Shown here: positions 15,285-21,762 of the stretch, piece by piece
How the letters are laid out: every line of letters begins with the position of its first letter
Position numbering within the stretch: position 1 is the first letter of the stretch
NCBI GenBank assembly: GCA_902494605.1
Contig: CABUUG010000017.1
Coordinates: 1 to 21,762, forward strand
Length of the DNA stretch: 21,762 nucleotides
Source of the DNA: an uncultured Collinsella sp.
GTDB taxonomy: Bacteria; Actinomycetota; Coriobacteriia; Coriobacteriales; Coriobacteriaceae
Direction of reading: 5' to 3'
Position numbers and translations under genes: made by a program
The notes under the pieces: generated by a model
Databases searched by the model: none
What the model was told of the DNA's origin: nothing
Seen by the model: only the letters and a program-made list of their open reading frames with translations

Positions 15285-17231
15285 GTGCGCGTGGCCGGTC
15301 ACGACAACATACCAACGCTTGCCGAGCAGGTTTCGCGCGTTCCCACACAGCCCGGATGCTACCTTTGGAAGGATGCCAAGGGCGATGTCATCTACGTGGG
15401 CAAGGCGAAAAACCTGCGCGCCCGCATGCGTCAATACGTGACACTGCAGGATGAGCGTCAAAAGATTCCGCTGATGATGCAGCTGGTGGCGAGCTTTGAC
15501 TATATCGTGGTGGAGACCGAGCATGAGGCGTTGGTGCTCGAGCGCAATTTGATTGGTCAGTACCATCCGTACTTTAACGTCGACCTCAAGGATGACAAGA
15601 GCTACCCCTTTATCGCCATTACAAAGGGCGACCTGTATCCCGCTATCAAATATACGCGTGAGCGTCATAAGCCGGGAACGCGCTATTTTGGACCCTATAC
15701 CGATAGCCGTGCGGCACGTGAGACGATAGATACGCTGCGCAAGGTTATTCCCATCTGCTCCGCATCCTGTGCGGAGTGGCGTCGTTGTCGCCGTATCGTT
15801 GAGTCCCACAAGGGCGAGGAAGACATCGTCAATATGATTTGCGCGCAAAACGGGCGTCCCTGCTTTGACTACCATGTCGGGCGCGGCCCGGGTGCGTGTG
15901 TCGGCGCGATTTCCCCGGCAGACTATGCCAAGAACGTCAAGCGTGTCGAGCGCTTTTTGTCGGGCCATCGCAAGGATGTCGTCGATGAGCTGACCTCCGA
16001 GATGACGGATGCCGCCGAGGCGCTCGACTTTGAGCGCGCGGCACGCGTCAAACGTCGTTTGGAGGTCATCAGGGGTCTGGACGATCGTCAGCAAGTCGTT
16101 TTTCCCTCCAGTGTCGATATCGATGTCATCGGGTTCTATCGCGAGGAGACCATCTCCGCCGCTTGCGTCTTCGTCGTTCGCGAGGGCCGAACAGTTCGCA
16201 CCTGCGAGTTCATTCTCGACAAGGGTCTTGATGTTGACGAGGAAGAGCTCCAGTCGGGCTTTCTTAAGCGCTATTACGACGAGACGGCTGATATTCCAGC
16301 TGAGGTCAACCTTTCCGTCGAGCTTGAGGATGCGGAGGCGCTGGGGGAATGGCTTGCGGGCAAGCGCGAGCGTTCCTGCCATCTCCATAGGCCGCAGCGT
16401 GGCGAAAAGCACCGTTTGCTCGATATGGCATCCAAAAATGCGCGCCATGCCCTCATGCGCTACATGATGCGAACGGGGTACGCTGACGACCGCACCAATC
16501 AGGCGCTCCTGGAGCTCGAAAGCGCGCTGGCGCTGCCAGCGCCGCCGATGCGTATCGAGTGCTTCGATATCTCGACGCTGCACGGAACCTTTACCGTCGC
16601 CTCGATGGTGGTGTTTACCAACGGACGCGCCGACAAGAGCCAGTACCGTCGTTTTAAAATTCAGGCCGAATTGGACGAGGCAAACGACTTCGTGTCGATG
16701 TCCGAGGTTTTGGGACGACGCTATGCTCCCGAGCGCATGGCCGACGAGCGCTTTGGATCGCGCCCCGATTTGCTCGTTGTCGATGGCGGTAAGCCGCAAT
16801 TGACCGCTGCGATCAAGCAACTTGAGGCTCTTGGGCTCGATATACCAGTTTGTGGCTTGGCAAAGGCCGATGAGGAGGTTTTCGTGCCTTGGGACGAGAC
16901 TCCAGTCGTGCTTCCGACCGGGTCTGCTTCGCTCTATCTAATTAAACAGGTACGCGATGAGTCCCACCGATTTGCCATCACGTTCCACCGTGAGTTGCGC
17001 GATAAAGCCATGACGGTTTCGGTACTCGATGACGTTCCAGGCGTGGGACCCACCAGAAAACGTGCCCTTATGCGCCATTTTGGCTCGATGAAGCGTTTGC
17101 GCGCGGCGAGCGAGCAAGAGATCGCGGAAGTTCGAGGCGTTCCGGCCGATGTCGCCAAAGCGGTCCACGAGGCACTTGTTGCATGGAATGCCGAACGCGC
17201 CCAGGCATCGGCCAACCGTTCCGAAAACTAA
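15285..17231 (+). CDS. uvrC: Excinuclease ABC subunit C
   Basis: UvrC makes both incisions around a lesion once UvrB is loaded. The 648-residue protein has an N-terminal GIY-YIG nuclease domain for the 3' cut (GCY 24-26, YVG 37-39, R46, E87 in LERNLI). A CSASCAEWRRC cysteine cluster and a UVR domain (LTSEMTDAAEALDFERAARVK) that meets UvrB follow. The RNase-H-like domain for the 5' cut has aspartates in ECFDIS and LLVVDGGKPQ and a histidine in DESHRFAITFH. Two helix-hairpin-helix units close it. The start is GTG. 15285 abuts the murJ stop, but GTG 15291 has a better-placed GTAGGTG ribosome site and may be the real start. Confidence 0.97.
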   Translation: MRVAGHDNIPTLAEQVSRVPTQPGCYLWKDAKGDVIYVGKAKNLRARMRQYVTLQDERQKIPLMMQLVASFDYIVVETEHEALVLERNLIGQYHPYFNVDLKDDKSYPFIAITKGDLYPAIKYTRERHKPGTRYFGPYTDSRAARETIDTLRKVIPICSASCAEWRRCRRIVESHKGEEDIVNMICAQNGRPCFDYHVGRGPGACVGAISPADYAKNVKRVERFLSGHRKDVVDELTSEMTDAAEALDFERAARVKRRLEVIRGLDDRQQVVFPSSVDIDVIGFYREETISAACVFVVREGRTVRTCEFILDKGLDVDEEELQSGFLKRYYDETADIPAEVNLSVELEDAEALGEWLAGKRERSCHLHRPQRGEKHRLLDMASKNARHALMRYMMRTGYADDRTNQALLELESALALPAPPMRIECFDISTLHGTFTVASMVVFTNGRADKSQYRRFKIQAELDEANDFVSMSEVLGRRYAPERMADERFGSRPDLLVVDGGKPQLTAAIKQLEALGLDIPVCGLAKADEEVFVPWDETPVVLPTGSASLYLIKQVRDESHRFAITFHRELRDKAMTVSVLDDVPGVGPTRKRALMRHFGSMKRLRAASEQEIAEVRGVPADVAKAVHEALVAWNAERAQASANRSEN

Positions 17232-17256
17232 ACGTGCTTCTAAACAACTGATATAC

Positions 17257-17285
17257 ATGATTGGCCGATTTTCAATCATTTATTT
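17257..17285 (+). terminator. Weak hairpin terminator after uvrC
   Basis: ATGATTG (17257-17263) pairs with CAATCAT (17273-17279) and is followed by TTATTT. The stem is AT-rich and short, so it would be a weak terminator of the ybaK-murJ-uvrC transcript. Confidence 0.4.
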
Positions 17286-17396
17286 CGCGGCGATTACCTG
17301 TCGATTTCGGGTTTTATTAACGCTAAAACGTTTGACTAGCCATGGTGAACAACCCTGCTATCCTGCGGGTTGACGATGACTGATATCTCACCTCGT

Positions 17397-17477
17397 CGAT
17401 ACATACTGTCTGGCGAATCGTTTGTCAATGAATTCGGTGAACGGTAGTAAATACCGTTCAAGCGCATGTATGTATCG
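17397..17477. repeat. 10-bp inverted repeat enclosing an operator-like palindrome
   Basis: CGATACATAC (17397-17406) is the exact reverse complement of GTATGTATCG (17468-17477). The 61 bases between them include the palindrome at 17438-17460, but the two centres differ by 12 bp, about one helical turn. The arms could bind the same or different regulators or form a long-range stem. Confidence 0.6.
17438..17460. promoter_or_regulatory. Operator-like palindrome upstream of the peptide transporter
   Basis: TGAACGGTA (17438-17446) and TACCGTTCA (17452-17460) are perfect 9-bp arms around GTAAA. Size and symmetry fit a homodimeric repressor or activator site. TTGTCA (17422-17427) lies 17 bp before TAGTAA (17445-17450) within the site, so it may block a promoter there. 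Confidence 0.6.
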
Positions 17478-17499
17478 GTCGCCGAGCGCGGCACCTCAG

Positions 17500-17527
17500 T
17501 TGGGTTCGTCGGTAGGTAAGGTATATA
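17500..17527 (+). promoter_or_regulatory. Candidate promoter of the peptide transporter operon
   Basis: TTGGGT (17500-17505) is followed after 16 bp by TATATA (17522-17527), with TATATC as an 18-bp alternative. The -35 is weak. The start would be near 17534, giving a leader of about 60 bases that holds a hairpin. Confidence 0.4.
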
Positions 17528-17543
17528 TCGTCCGCAAGTTGCG

Positions 17544-17567
17544 CGGGGGCAAGTCTAGGTGCTCCCG
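17544..17567 (+). other. Leader hairpin of the transporter mRNA
   Basis: CGGGGGCA (17544-17551) pairs with TGCTCCCG (17560-17567) with one G-T wobble, loop of 8. No T-run follows, so this is not a terminator; it may stabilise the 5' end of the mRNA or shape access to the AGGAG ribosome site 20 bases on. Confidence 0.45.
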
Positions 17568-17596
17568 GGTAAGATTCTCTATTGATAGGAGAAGAC

Positions 17597-19210
17597 ATGG
17601 CCATCATCAACAAGGGTATGTCCAGGCGTTCGTTCCTCGGCCTCACCGGCAGCGTCGCTGCTGTCGCAGGGCTTGGTCTCACCGGCTGCGGTGGCAGCTC
17701 CAACGACGAGGGTTCCGCTTCCGGTTCCGCCGATTCCGCCAACCGTGGCGGCGGTGTGATTACCGCTGGTTCCGCTTACGCTCCGTCCAGCTTCGATCCC
17801 GCCAGCACCGGCTCCGCTGTGGGCCTGGGTGCTAACTGGCACGTCGTCGAGGGTCTCTACGGCATCGATTACCACGACTACAGCACCTTCAACGAGCTCG
17901 CCACCGACGATCCCAAGTCCGTGGACGACACTACCTTCGAGGTCACCATCCGCAAGGGCGCCAAGTTCTCCGATGGTACCGAGGTCACTGCTGACGACGT
18001 CGTCGCTTCCTACACCGCTTGCGCTGCTTCCGCTACCTATGCTCCGTTCTTCCAGCCCTTCGAGTCCATCGAGGCCAAGGATGCCAGCACTGTAACGGTC
18101 AAGACCAAGGTCCCCAACTTCTCCCTGCTCAAGGATCGTCTGGCCATCATCCGTGTTACCCCGGCTACTCAGTCCGAGGAGGATCGCGCCAAGCAGCCGA
18201 TCGGTTCCGGCCCCTGGATGTACGACTCTATCTCCGATACCGAGATCACCCTGGTTCCCAACCCCGAGTACAACGGTGAGTATGCTGCCGAGGATAAGAA
18301 GATCCAGTACAGCATCCTGACCGACCCCACCGCTCGCGTTACCGCCCAGCAGGAAGGCTCCACGCTCGTTATGGAGCTCGTCACCGCTGACGCCGTCGAC
18401 CAGCTCGAGAGCGCTGGCTGCAAGATCGACAACGTCCAGGGCTTCGGCACCCGCTTCATCATGTTCAACGTCGCCAAGGAGCCTTGGAACAACGTCAAGG
18501 TCCGTCAGGCCGTCATGTACGCGCTCGACACCGAGAAGATGATCACCAACACCTTCGCCGGCCTTGCCACCGCTGCCAGCTGCTACCTGCCCAAGAGCTT
18601 CACCAACTATCATGAGGCTTCCACGGTGTACAAGACCGACGCCAAGAAGGCCAAGAAGCTCATCGAGGAGTCCGGCATCACCCCGGGTGCCATCACCCTG
18701 CGCACCACCGACAACGAGCAGATTAAGGGCATGGCCGCCCAGGTCAAGAACGACCTCGACGCTCTCGGCTTCGAGGTGACCATCCAGACCGATACCTCGC
18801 CGGCCACCTACGCTGCCATCGACGGCGGCGAGGCCTACGATATCCTCCTTGCCCCTGGCGATCCGTCCTGCTTCGGCGCCGACCCCGACCTGCTGCTCAA
18901 CTGGTGGTACGGCGACAACGTCTGGATGCAGACCCGTTGCCCGTGGAAGGAGTCCGCTGAGTGGGAGAAGCTCCACGGTCTCATGGACGAGGCTCTTGCC
19001 GCCGAGGGCGACGAGCAGCAGAAGAAGTGGAACGAGTGCTTCGACATCATCGCCGACAACGCTGTTCTGTACCCCGTTGTCCACGTCAAGACCGTCTCCG
19101 CTTCCTGGGACGATCCGTCTACCGCGCCCAACGGCGAGGCCCTCGATGGCTTCAAGGGCATCGGCACGACGAGCATGTCCTTCAGGGGCGTCGCGACCGT
19201 CAAGGCCTAA
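17597..19210 (+). CDS. Peptide ABC transporter substrate-binding lipoprotein (SBP family 5)
   Basis: This protein would capture peptides, or less likely nickel or another small ligand, at the outer face of the membrane and deliver them to the permeases downstream. Its 537 residues open with a twin-arginine motif SRRSFLG (9-15), a hydrophobic stretch and a lipobox LTGC with C31 as the lipidated residue. A short glycine/serine linker follows. The mature part has the SBP_bac_5 layout, including an early GLYGIDYHDYSTFNELA segment and RQAVMYALDTEKM. ATG 17597 follows AGGAG (17587-17591) by 5 bases; the TTG 15 bases earlier lacks a site. Phenylalanine is almost always TTC and serine mostly TCC, unlike the TCG-rich repair genes. 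This suggests high expression. Confidence 0.9.
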   Translation: MAIINKGMSRRSFLGLTGSVAAVAGLGLTGCGGSSNDEGSASGSADSANRGGGVITAGSAYAPSSFDPASTGSAVGLGANWHVVEGLYGIDYHDYSTFNELATDDPKSVDDTTFEVTIRKGAKFSDGTEVTADDVVASYTACAASATYAPFFQPFESIEAKDASTVTVKTKVPNFSLLKDRLAIIRVTPATQSEEDRAKQPIGSGPWMYDSISDTEITLVPNPEYNGEYAAEDKKIQYSILTDPTARVTAQQEGSTLVMELVTADAVDQLESAGCKIDNVQGFGTRFIMFNVAKEPWNNVKVRQAVMYALDTEKMITNTFAGLATAASCYLPKSFTNYHEASTVYKTDAKKAKKLIEESGITPGAITLRTTDNEQIKGMAAQVKNDLDALGFEVTIQTDTSPATYAAIDGGEAYDILLAPGDPSCFGADPDLLLNWWYGDNVWMQTRCPWKESAEWEKLHGLMDEALAAEGDEQQKKWNECFDIIADNAVLYPVVHVKTVSASWDDPSTAPNGEALDGFKGIGTTSMSFRGVATVKA

Positions 19211-19224
19211 GACTCGTTTGAGTC
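19211..19224 (+). other. Small hairpin directly after the lipoprotein gene
   Basis: GACTC (19211-19215) and GAGTC (19220-19224) enclose GTTT. The stem begins at the base after the stop codon. It is short and of unknown role. Confidence 0.35.
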
Positions 19225-19270
19225 ATATGTGGGGCGTCGGTCGTAAGGCAACGTCCTCATAGTTGAAACA

Positions 19271-19304
19271 AAGACCCGGGCGGCCTCGATGTCGCTCGGG
19301 TCTT
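19271..19304 (+). other. Intercistronic hairpin between binding protein and permease
   Basis: AAGACCCG (19271-19278) pairs with CGGGTCTT (19297-19304). The stem extends inward to 19284/19291 with two wobbles, giving about 14 bp and a 6-base loop. GTAATGAG follows instead of a T-run. Such stems in transporter operons often protect the binding-protein mRNA and lower downstream expression; partial termination is the alternative. Confidence 0.6.
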
Positions 19305-19307
19305 GTA

Positions 19308-19325
19308 ATGAGTATCCATACTCAT
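19308..19325. promoter_or_regulatory. 18-bp perfect palindrome ahead of the permease gene
   Basis: ATGAGTAT and ATACTCAT flank CC. The loop is too short for a good RNA hairpin, so a DNA-binding site is more likely. It lies 40 bp upstream of the permease start, right after the intercistronic hairpin, where an internal operator could act. Confidence 0.45.
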
Positions 19326-19365
19326 ATACCAGTTGGTCCTACCGACAAAAGAAAGGGGAGAGAAC

Positions 19366-20322
19366 GTGAACAACTTTCTACGTTTGATTGGAAGGCGTCT
19401 CGTGGCGCTGCCGATCATGGCATTGGGCGTCACCGTCCTGGTGTTCTTCCTTATGTCGTTCTCCAAGACCGACCCCGCCTATACGGCGTTGGGTGACGGT
19501 GCCTCGCCCGAGGCGGTTGCCGAGTACCATGAGAAGTATGGTCTGGACGACCCCTGGCCCGTGCGCTACGTGCGCTACATGGGCGATCTGATCCATGGTG
19601 ACATGGGCACCTATGGTGCTGCTCGCAACTCCGTTGCCAAGCGCATCTCCGCGGCCCTGCCCGTCACGATGCAGCTGACCTTCATCGGTCTTGCCATCGG
19701 CGCGGTCGTCTCGTTTTTGCTCGGCGTCATCGCGGCACTGTATCGCGATAAATGGCCGGACCAAGTGATCCGCGTCTTTTCCATCGCCGGCTTGGCAACC
19801 CCGTCGTTCTGGCTTGCCGTTCTGTTGATTCTGCTGTTCTCTTCCTACCTTAAGGTGCTCCCGGCATCCGGTGCTCTGCCTCACTTCACCACCAACCCGG
19901 CTGGCTATCTGGGACGTATGATCATGCCCGCTATCGCTCTGGCATTCCCGCTGACGGGCCAGATGACTCGTATCGTGCGTACGGCCATGGTTGAGGAGCT
20001 CGACAAGGACTACGTCCGCATGGCCCGTGGCGCCGGCGTTCCCGAGAAGGTCGTCGTCGGCATCAACGTTTTGCGCAACGCGCTGATCACCCCGGTCACC
20101 ACCCTCGGTCTTAAGATCGGTTACCTTATGGGCGGCGCCGTCGTCATCGAGGTCATCTTCAACCTCCCCGGCATGGGTACTGCGATTCTGCAGGGCGTTC
20201 AGGGCAACGAGGCGAACCTGGTTCAGGGCGTCGTCATCGTCGTTGCTCTTGCCTTCATCATCATCAACATCGTGGTTGACATGCTCTACCTGCTCATCAA
20301 CCCGCGCATCAGGACGGTGTAG
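19366..20322 (+). CDS. Peptide ABC transporter permease, DppB/OppB type
   Basis: This is the first of two membrane subunits forming the peptide channel. The 318-residue protein has about six hydrophobic segments, starting at residues 10-30. The TDPAY...YGLDDPWPVRYVRYM loop is typical of DppB/OppB, and an EAA loop near 218-240 (MARGAGVPEKVVVGINVLRNA) contacts the ATPase. The start is GTG 19366, because AGGGGAG (19354-19360) is 5 bases upstream; a GTG start 33 bases earlier lacks a site. It ends 3 bp before the next gene, so the two are co-transcribed. Confidence 0.92.
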   Translation: MNNFLRLIGRRLVALPIMALGVTVLVFFLMSFSKTDPAYTALGDGASPEAVAEYHEKYGLDDPWPVRYVRYMGDLIHGDMGTYGAARNSVAKRISAALPVTMQLTFIGLAIGAVVSFLLGVIAALYRDKWPDQVIRVFSIAGLATPSFWLAVLLILLFSSYLKVLPASGALPHFTTNPAGYLGRMIMPAIALAFPLTGQMTRIVRTAMVEELDKDYVRMARGAGVPEKVVVGINVLRNALITPVTTLGLKIGYLMGGAVVIEVIFNLPGMGTAILQGVQGNEANLVQGVVIVVALAFIIINIVVDMLYLLINPRIRTV

Positions 20323-20325
20323 ATT

Positions 20326-21762
20326 ATGGTAAAGATTCGAGAGAAGCAAACCGAGCAGCTCGAGAAGGCTGCCTCCAAGGGGCTCAAGCTCGGTGGCTGG
20401 AAGAAGATGACGCTGTCTTCTAAGATTGCCGCCGTCGTGCTGGTGCTGGTCGCCCTGACTGCGATTCTGGCGCCCCTTCTTGCCCCCTATAGCCCGGTCG
20501 AGATTTTCACTGCTCGCCAGGCTCCCGGCAATGGATTTATCTTCGGTACCGACGATAAGGGCCGCGACATCCTGTCGCGTATGCTTTACGGTGGCCGTTA
20601 CTCGCTGATCATCGGCTTCGGTGCTACTGCCATGGCTCTGGTCTGCGGCTCGGTCGTGGGCGCCCTCGCGGCGGTTTCGCGCAAGTCCGTTTCCGAGGCG
20701 ATCATGCGCATCCTGGACATCATCATGTCCATCCCGGGCATCGCCCTCGCTGCCGTCTTCGTCTCCATCCTGGGCAATTCCGTGCCGTCGATCATCTTCG
20801 CCATTGGCTTTATGTACACTCCGCAGATTGCCCGTATCGTGCGCGCCAACATCGTGTCCGAGTACGGCGAGGACTATGTCCGCGCGGTCATCGTTTCCGG
20901 CGCCAAGGCTCCGTGGATTTTGATCAAGCATGTTCTGCGTAACTGCATCGCCCCGATCATGGTCTTCACCGTTACCCTGGTCGCCGACGCCATCATCTTC
21001 GAGGCCTCGCTGACCTTTATCGGCGCTGGTATCCAGGAGCCCACCGCTACCTGGGGCAACATCCTCGCCGACGCCCGCGGCGGCGTGCTCGCTGGCCGTT
21101 GGTGGCAGGCGCTGTTCCCGGGTCTGGCTATCATGATCACCTGCCTGGCGCTCAACATCCTCTCCGAGGGCATTACCGACGCCATGGCCGCTGCTCCCTC
21201 CGCCGCCCTGGATCCGACCGATTCCTCCAAGCGCCGCGAGGCCGACCTGCTGGTCTCCGACCCCGTTCGCGCTTACAAGGAGCAGGCTCAGTCCCTGTCC
21301 GCCCGTCTTGGCGCCCTGCGCGATGTCGAGCTCAAGCGTAACGACCGCCATGTGCCCGATGAGTCCGTTGAGCCGATCCTTTCGGTCCGTGATTTCTGCA
21401 TCCAGTTTGAGCACCACGGTGATATCAACGTCGTCGATCATGTCAACTTTGATGTCCGTCCTGGCCAGACCATGGGCCTGGTCGGTGAGTCCGGCTGCGG
21501 TAAGTCCATCACCACGCTGGCCATCATGGGCCTGACCGACGATGACGAGCATCTTTCCGGTGAGGTTCTCTGGGAGGGCCGCGACCTGCTCAAGATGAGC
21601 AAGAAGGAGTGGTTCGGCCTGCGCGGTACCGATATCGCCATGGTCTATCAGGACGCCCTGTCCTCGCTTAATCCCTCCATGCTCATCTCTGCCCAGATGA
21701 AGCAGCTCACCAAGCGCGGCGGAACCCGCAGCGCCGAGGAGCTCCTGGAGCTCGTCGGCCTC
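20326..21762 (+). CDS. Fused DppC-type permease and DppD-type ATPase (partial at right edge)
   Basis: One open frame of 479 codons joins two transporter subunits normally made separately, and it runs off the window. Residues about 30-290 form a DppC-type permease: a first segment at 33-55, FGTDDKGRDILSRMLYGGRYSL (73-94), and an EAA loop near 183-206 (DYVRAVIVSGAKAPWILIKHVLRN). A linker of about 55 polar residues (292-348) follows. The ATPase then begins (ILSVRDFCIQF, 351-361), with Walker A GESGCGKS (387-394) and Q-loop Q442 in VYQDALSSLNPS. The signature, Walker B and C-terminal region lie outside. ATG 20326 follows the DppB stop by 3 bp without a strong ribosome site, so translation is likely coupled. 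This fusion type is known in actinobacteria. Confidence 0.93.
   Translation, partial: MVKIREKQTEQLEKAASKGLKLGGWKKMTLSSKIAAVVLVLVALTAILAPLLAPYSPVEIFTARQAPGNGFIFGTDDKGRDILSRMLYGGRYSLIIGFGATAMALVCGSVVGALAAVSRKSVSEAIMRILDIIMSIPGIALAAVFVSILGNSVPSIIFAIGFMYTPQIARIVRANIVSEYGEDYVRAVIVSGAKAPWILIKHVLRNCIAPIMVFTVTLVADAIIFEASLTFIGAGIQEPTATWGNILADARGGVLAGRWWQALFPGLAIMITCLALNILSEGITDAMAAAPSAALDPTDSSKRREADLLVSDPVRAYKEQAQSLSARLGALRDVELKRNDRHVPDESVEPILSVRDFCIQFEHHGDINVVDHVNFDVRPGQTMGLVGESGCGKSITTLAIMGLTDDDEHLSGEVLWEGRDLLKMSKKEWFGLRGTDIAMVYQDALSSLNPSMLISAQMKQLTKRGGTRSAEELLELVGL

Larger units (their letters stand above)
17232..17596 (+). other. 365-bp non-coding region between uvrC and the peptide transporter
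   Basis: No convincing gene is present. The region is more AT-rich than its surroundings in its first third. It holds, in order, a weak hairpin after uvrC, AT-rich repeats, an extended -10 like TGCTATCCT (17356-17364), and a CAACCC/GGGTTG inverted repeat (17350-17372). A 10-bp inverted repeat encloses a 9-bp one, then come a candidate promoter and a leader hairpin. The density of repeats suggests regulated control of the transporter. No known riboswitch class was recognised. Confidence 0.7.

Noticed and set aside
15099..16820. 573-codon minus-strand frame opposite murJ and uvrC
   Set aside because: It crosses two well-supported genes and has no recognisable motif or ribosome site.
17332..17364. 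TTGACT with TATCCT as a promoter for the transporter
   Set aside because: The two boxes are 21 bp apart, too far for a standard promoter; the extended -10 TGCTATCCT alone remains possible but weak.
17461..17530. tRNA-like GGTTCG in the region before the transporter
   Set aside because: No acceptor stem, anticodon arm or D-arm can be built around it.
17422..17835. Possible small gene in the region before the transporter
   Set aside because: It starts with TTG without a ribosome site, runs into the binding-protein gene in another frame and encodes an arginine-rich nonsense-like product.
17579..19084. 501-codon minus-strand frame opposite the binding protein
   Set aside because: It is composed mainly of G, L, V and D repeats mirrored from the highly biased lipoprotein gene.
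19378..21552. 724-codon open frame on the minus strand opposite the permease genes
   Set aside because: The product is a low-complexity run rich in D, G, H and Q, mirrored from biased codons in the real permease genes; no start site or domain supports it.
1..21762. CRISPR array, insertion sequence, prophage or toxin-antitoxin genes
   Set aside because: No regularly spaced direct repeats, transposase, integrase or phage genes, or small paired toxin genes are visible.

Overview
The window looks like chromosome from a high-GC Gram-positive gut actinobacterium of the Coriobacteriia, most likely Collinsella or a close relative. This rests on gene content, strong GAG/AAG/CGC/TCG codon preference, AGGAGG-type ribosome binding sites, a Tat-type lipoprotein signal and an actinobacterial-style LexA half-site pair near uvrA. 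It is inferred from style, not from a database match. No mobile element, CRISPR array, rRNA or tRNA was found.

Layout. (1) Positions 1-3750, plus strand: a 90-bp near-palindrome with a terminator core, then a divergent dephospho-CoA kinase (coaE) overlapping a membrane-anchored lytic transglycosylase, then uvrB with a strong terminator. (2) Positions 3770-9892, minus strand: LTA-synthase-family sulfatase, a Mrp/NBP35-type Fe-S carrier ATPase, a BaiN/HI0933-type flavoprotein and a COG2509-type FAD dehydrogenase. The last three follow one another; mrp and the BaiN-like gene abut at TAAGTG. (3) Positions 10086-17231, plus strand: uvrA with a candidate SOS box, then a ybaK-murJ-uvrC operon with almost no spacing. 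(4) Positions 17232-21762, plus strand: a 365-bp regulatory region rich in inverted repeats, then a dipeptide/oligopeptide ABC transporter. It has a substrate-binding lipoprotein, a DppB-type permease, and a DppC permease fused in frame to a DppD ATPase that runs off the right edge.

How the genes work together. The window holds a complete UvrABC nucleotide excision repair set: UvrA2B damage search, UvrB loading and UvrC dual incision. uvrB and uvrA, often adjacent in other bacteria, are separated here by the inverted four-gene block. Cell-envelope functions recur: lytic transglycosylase, LTA synthase family and MurJ lipid II flippase. The right end is a nutrient-uptake operon with clearly more expression-optimised codons than the housekeeping genes.

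I see no convincing entirely new system. The best leads are the 90-bp in-register palindrome at the left edge, the nested inverted repeats ahead of the peptide transporter, the permease-ATPase fusion, the flavoprotein/Mrp cluster, and the divergent motifs in the CoaE-like protein.
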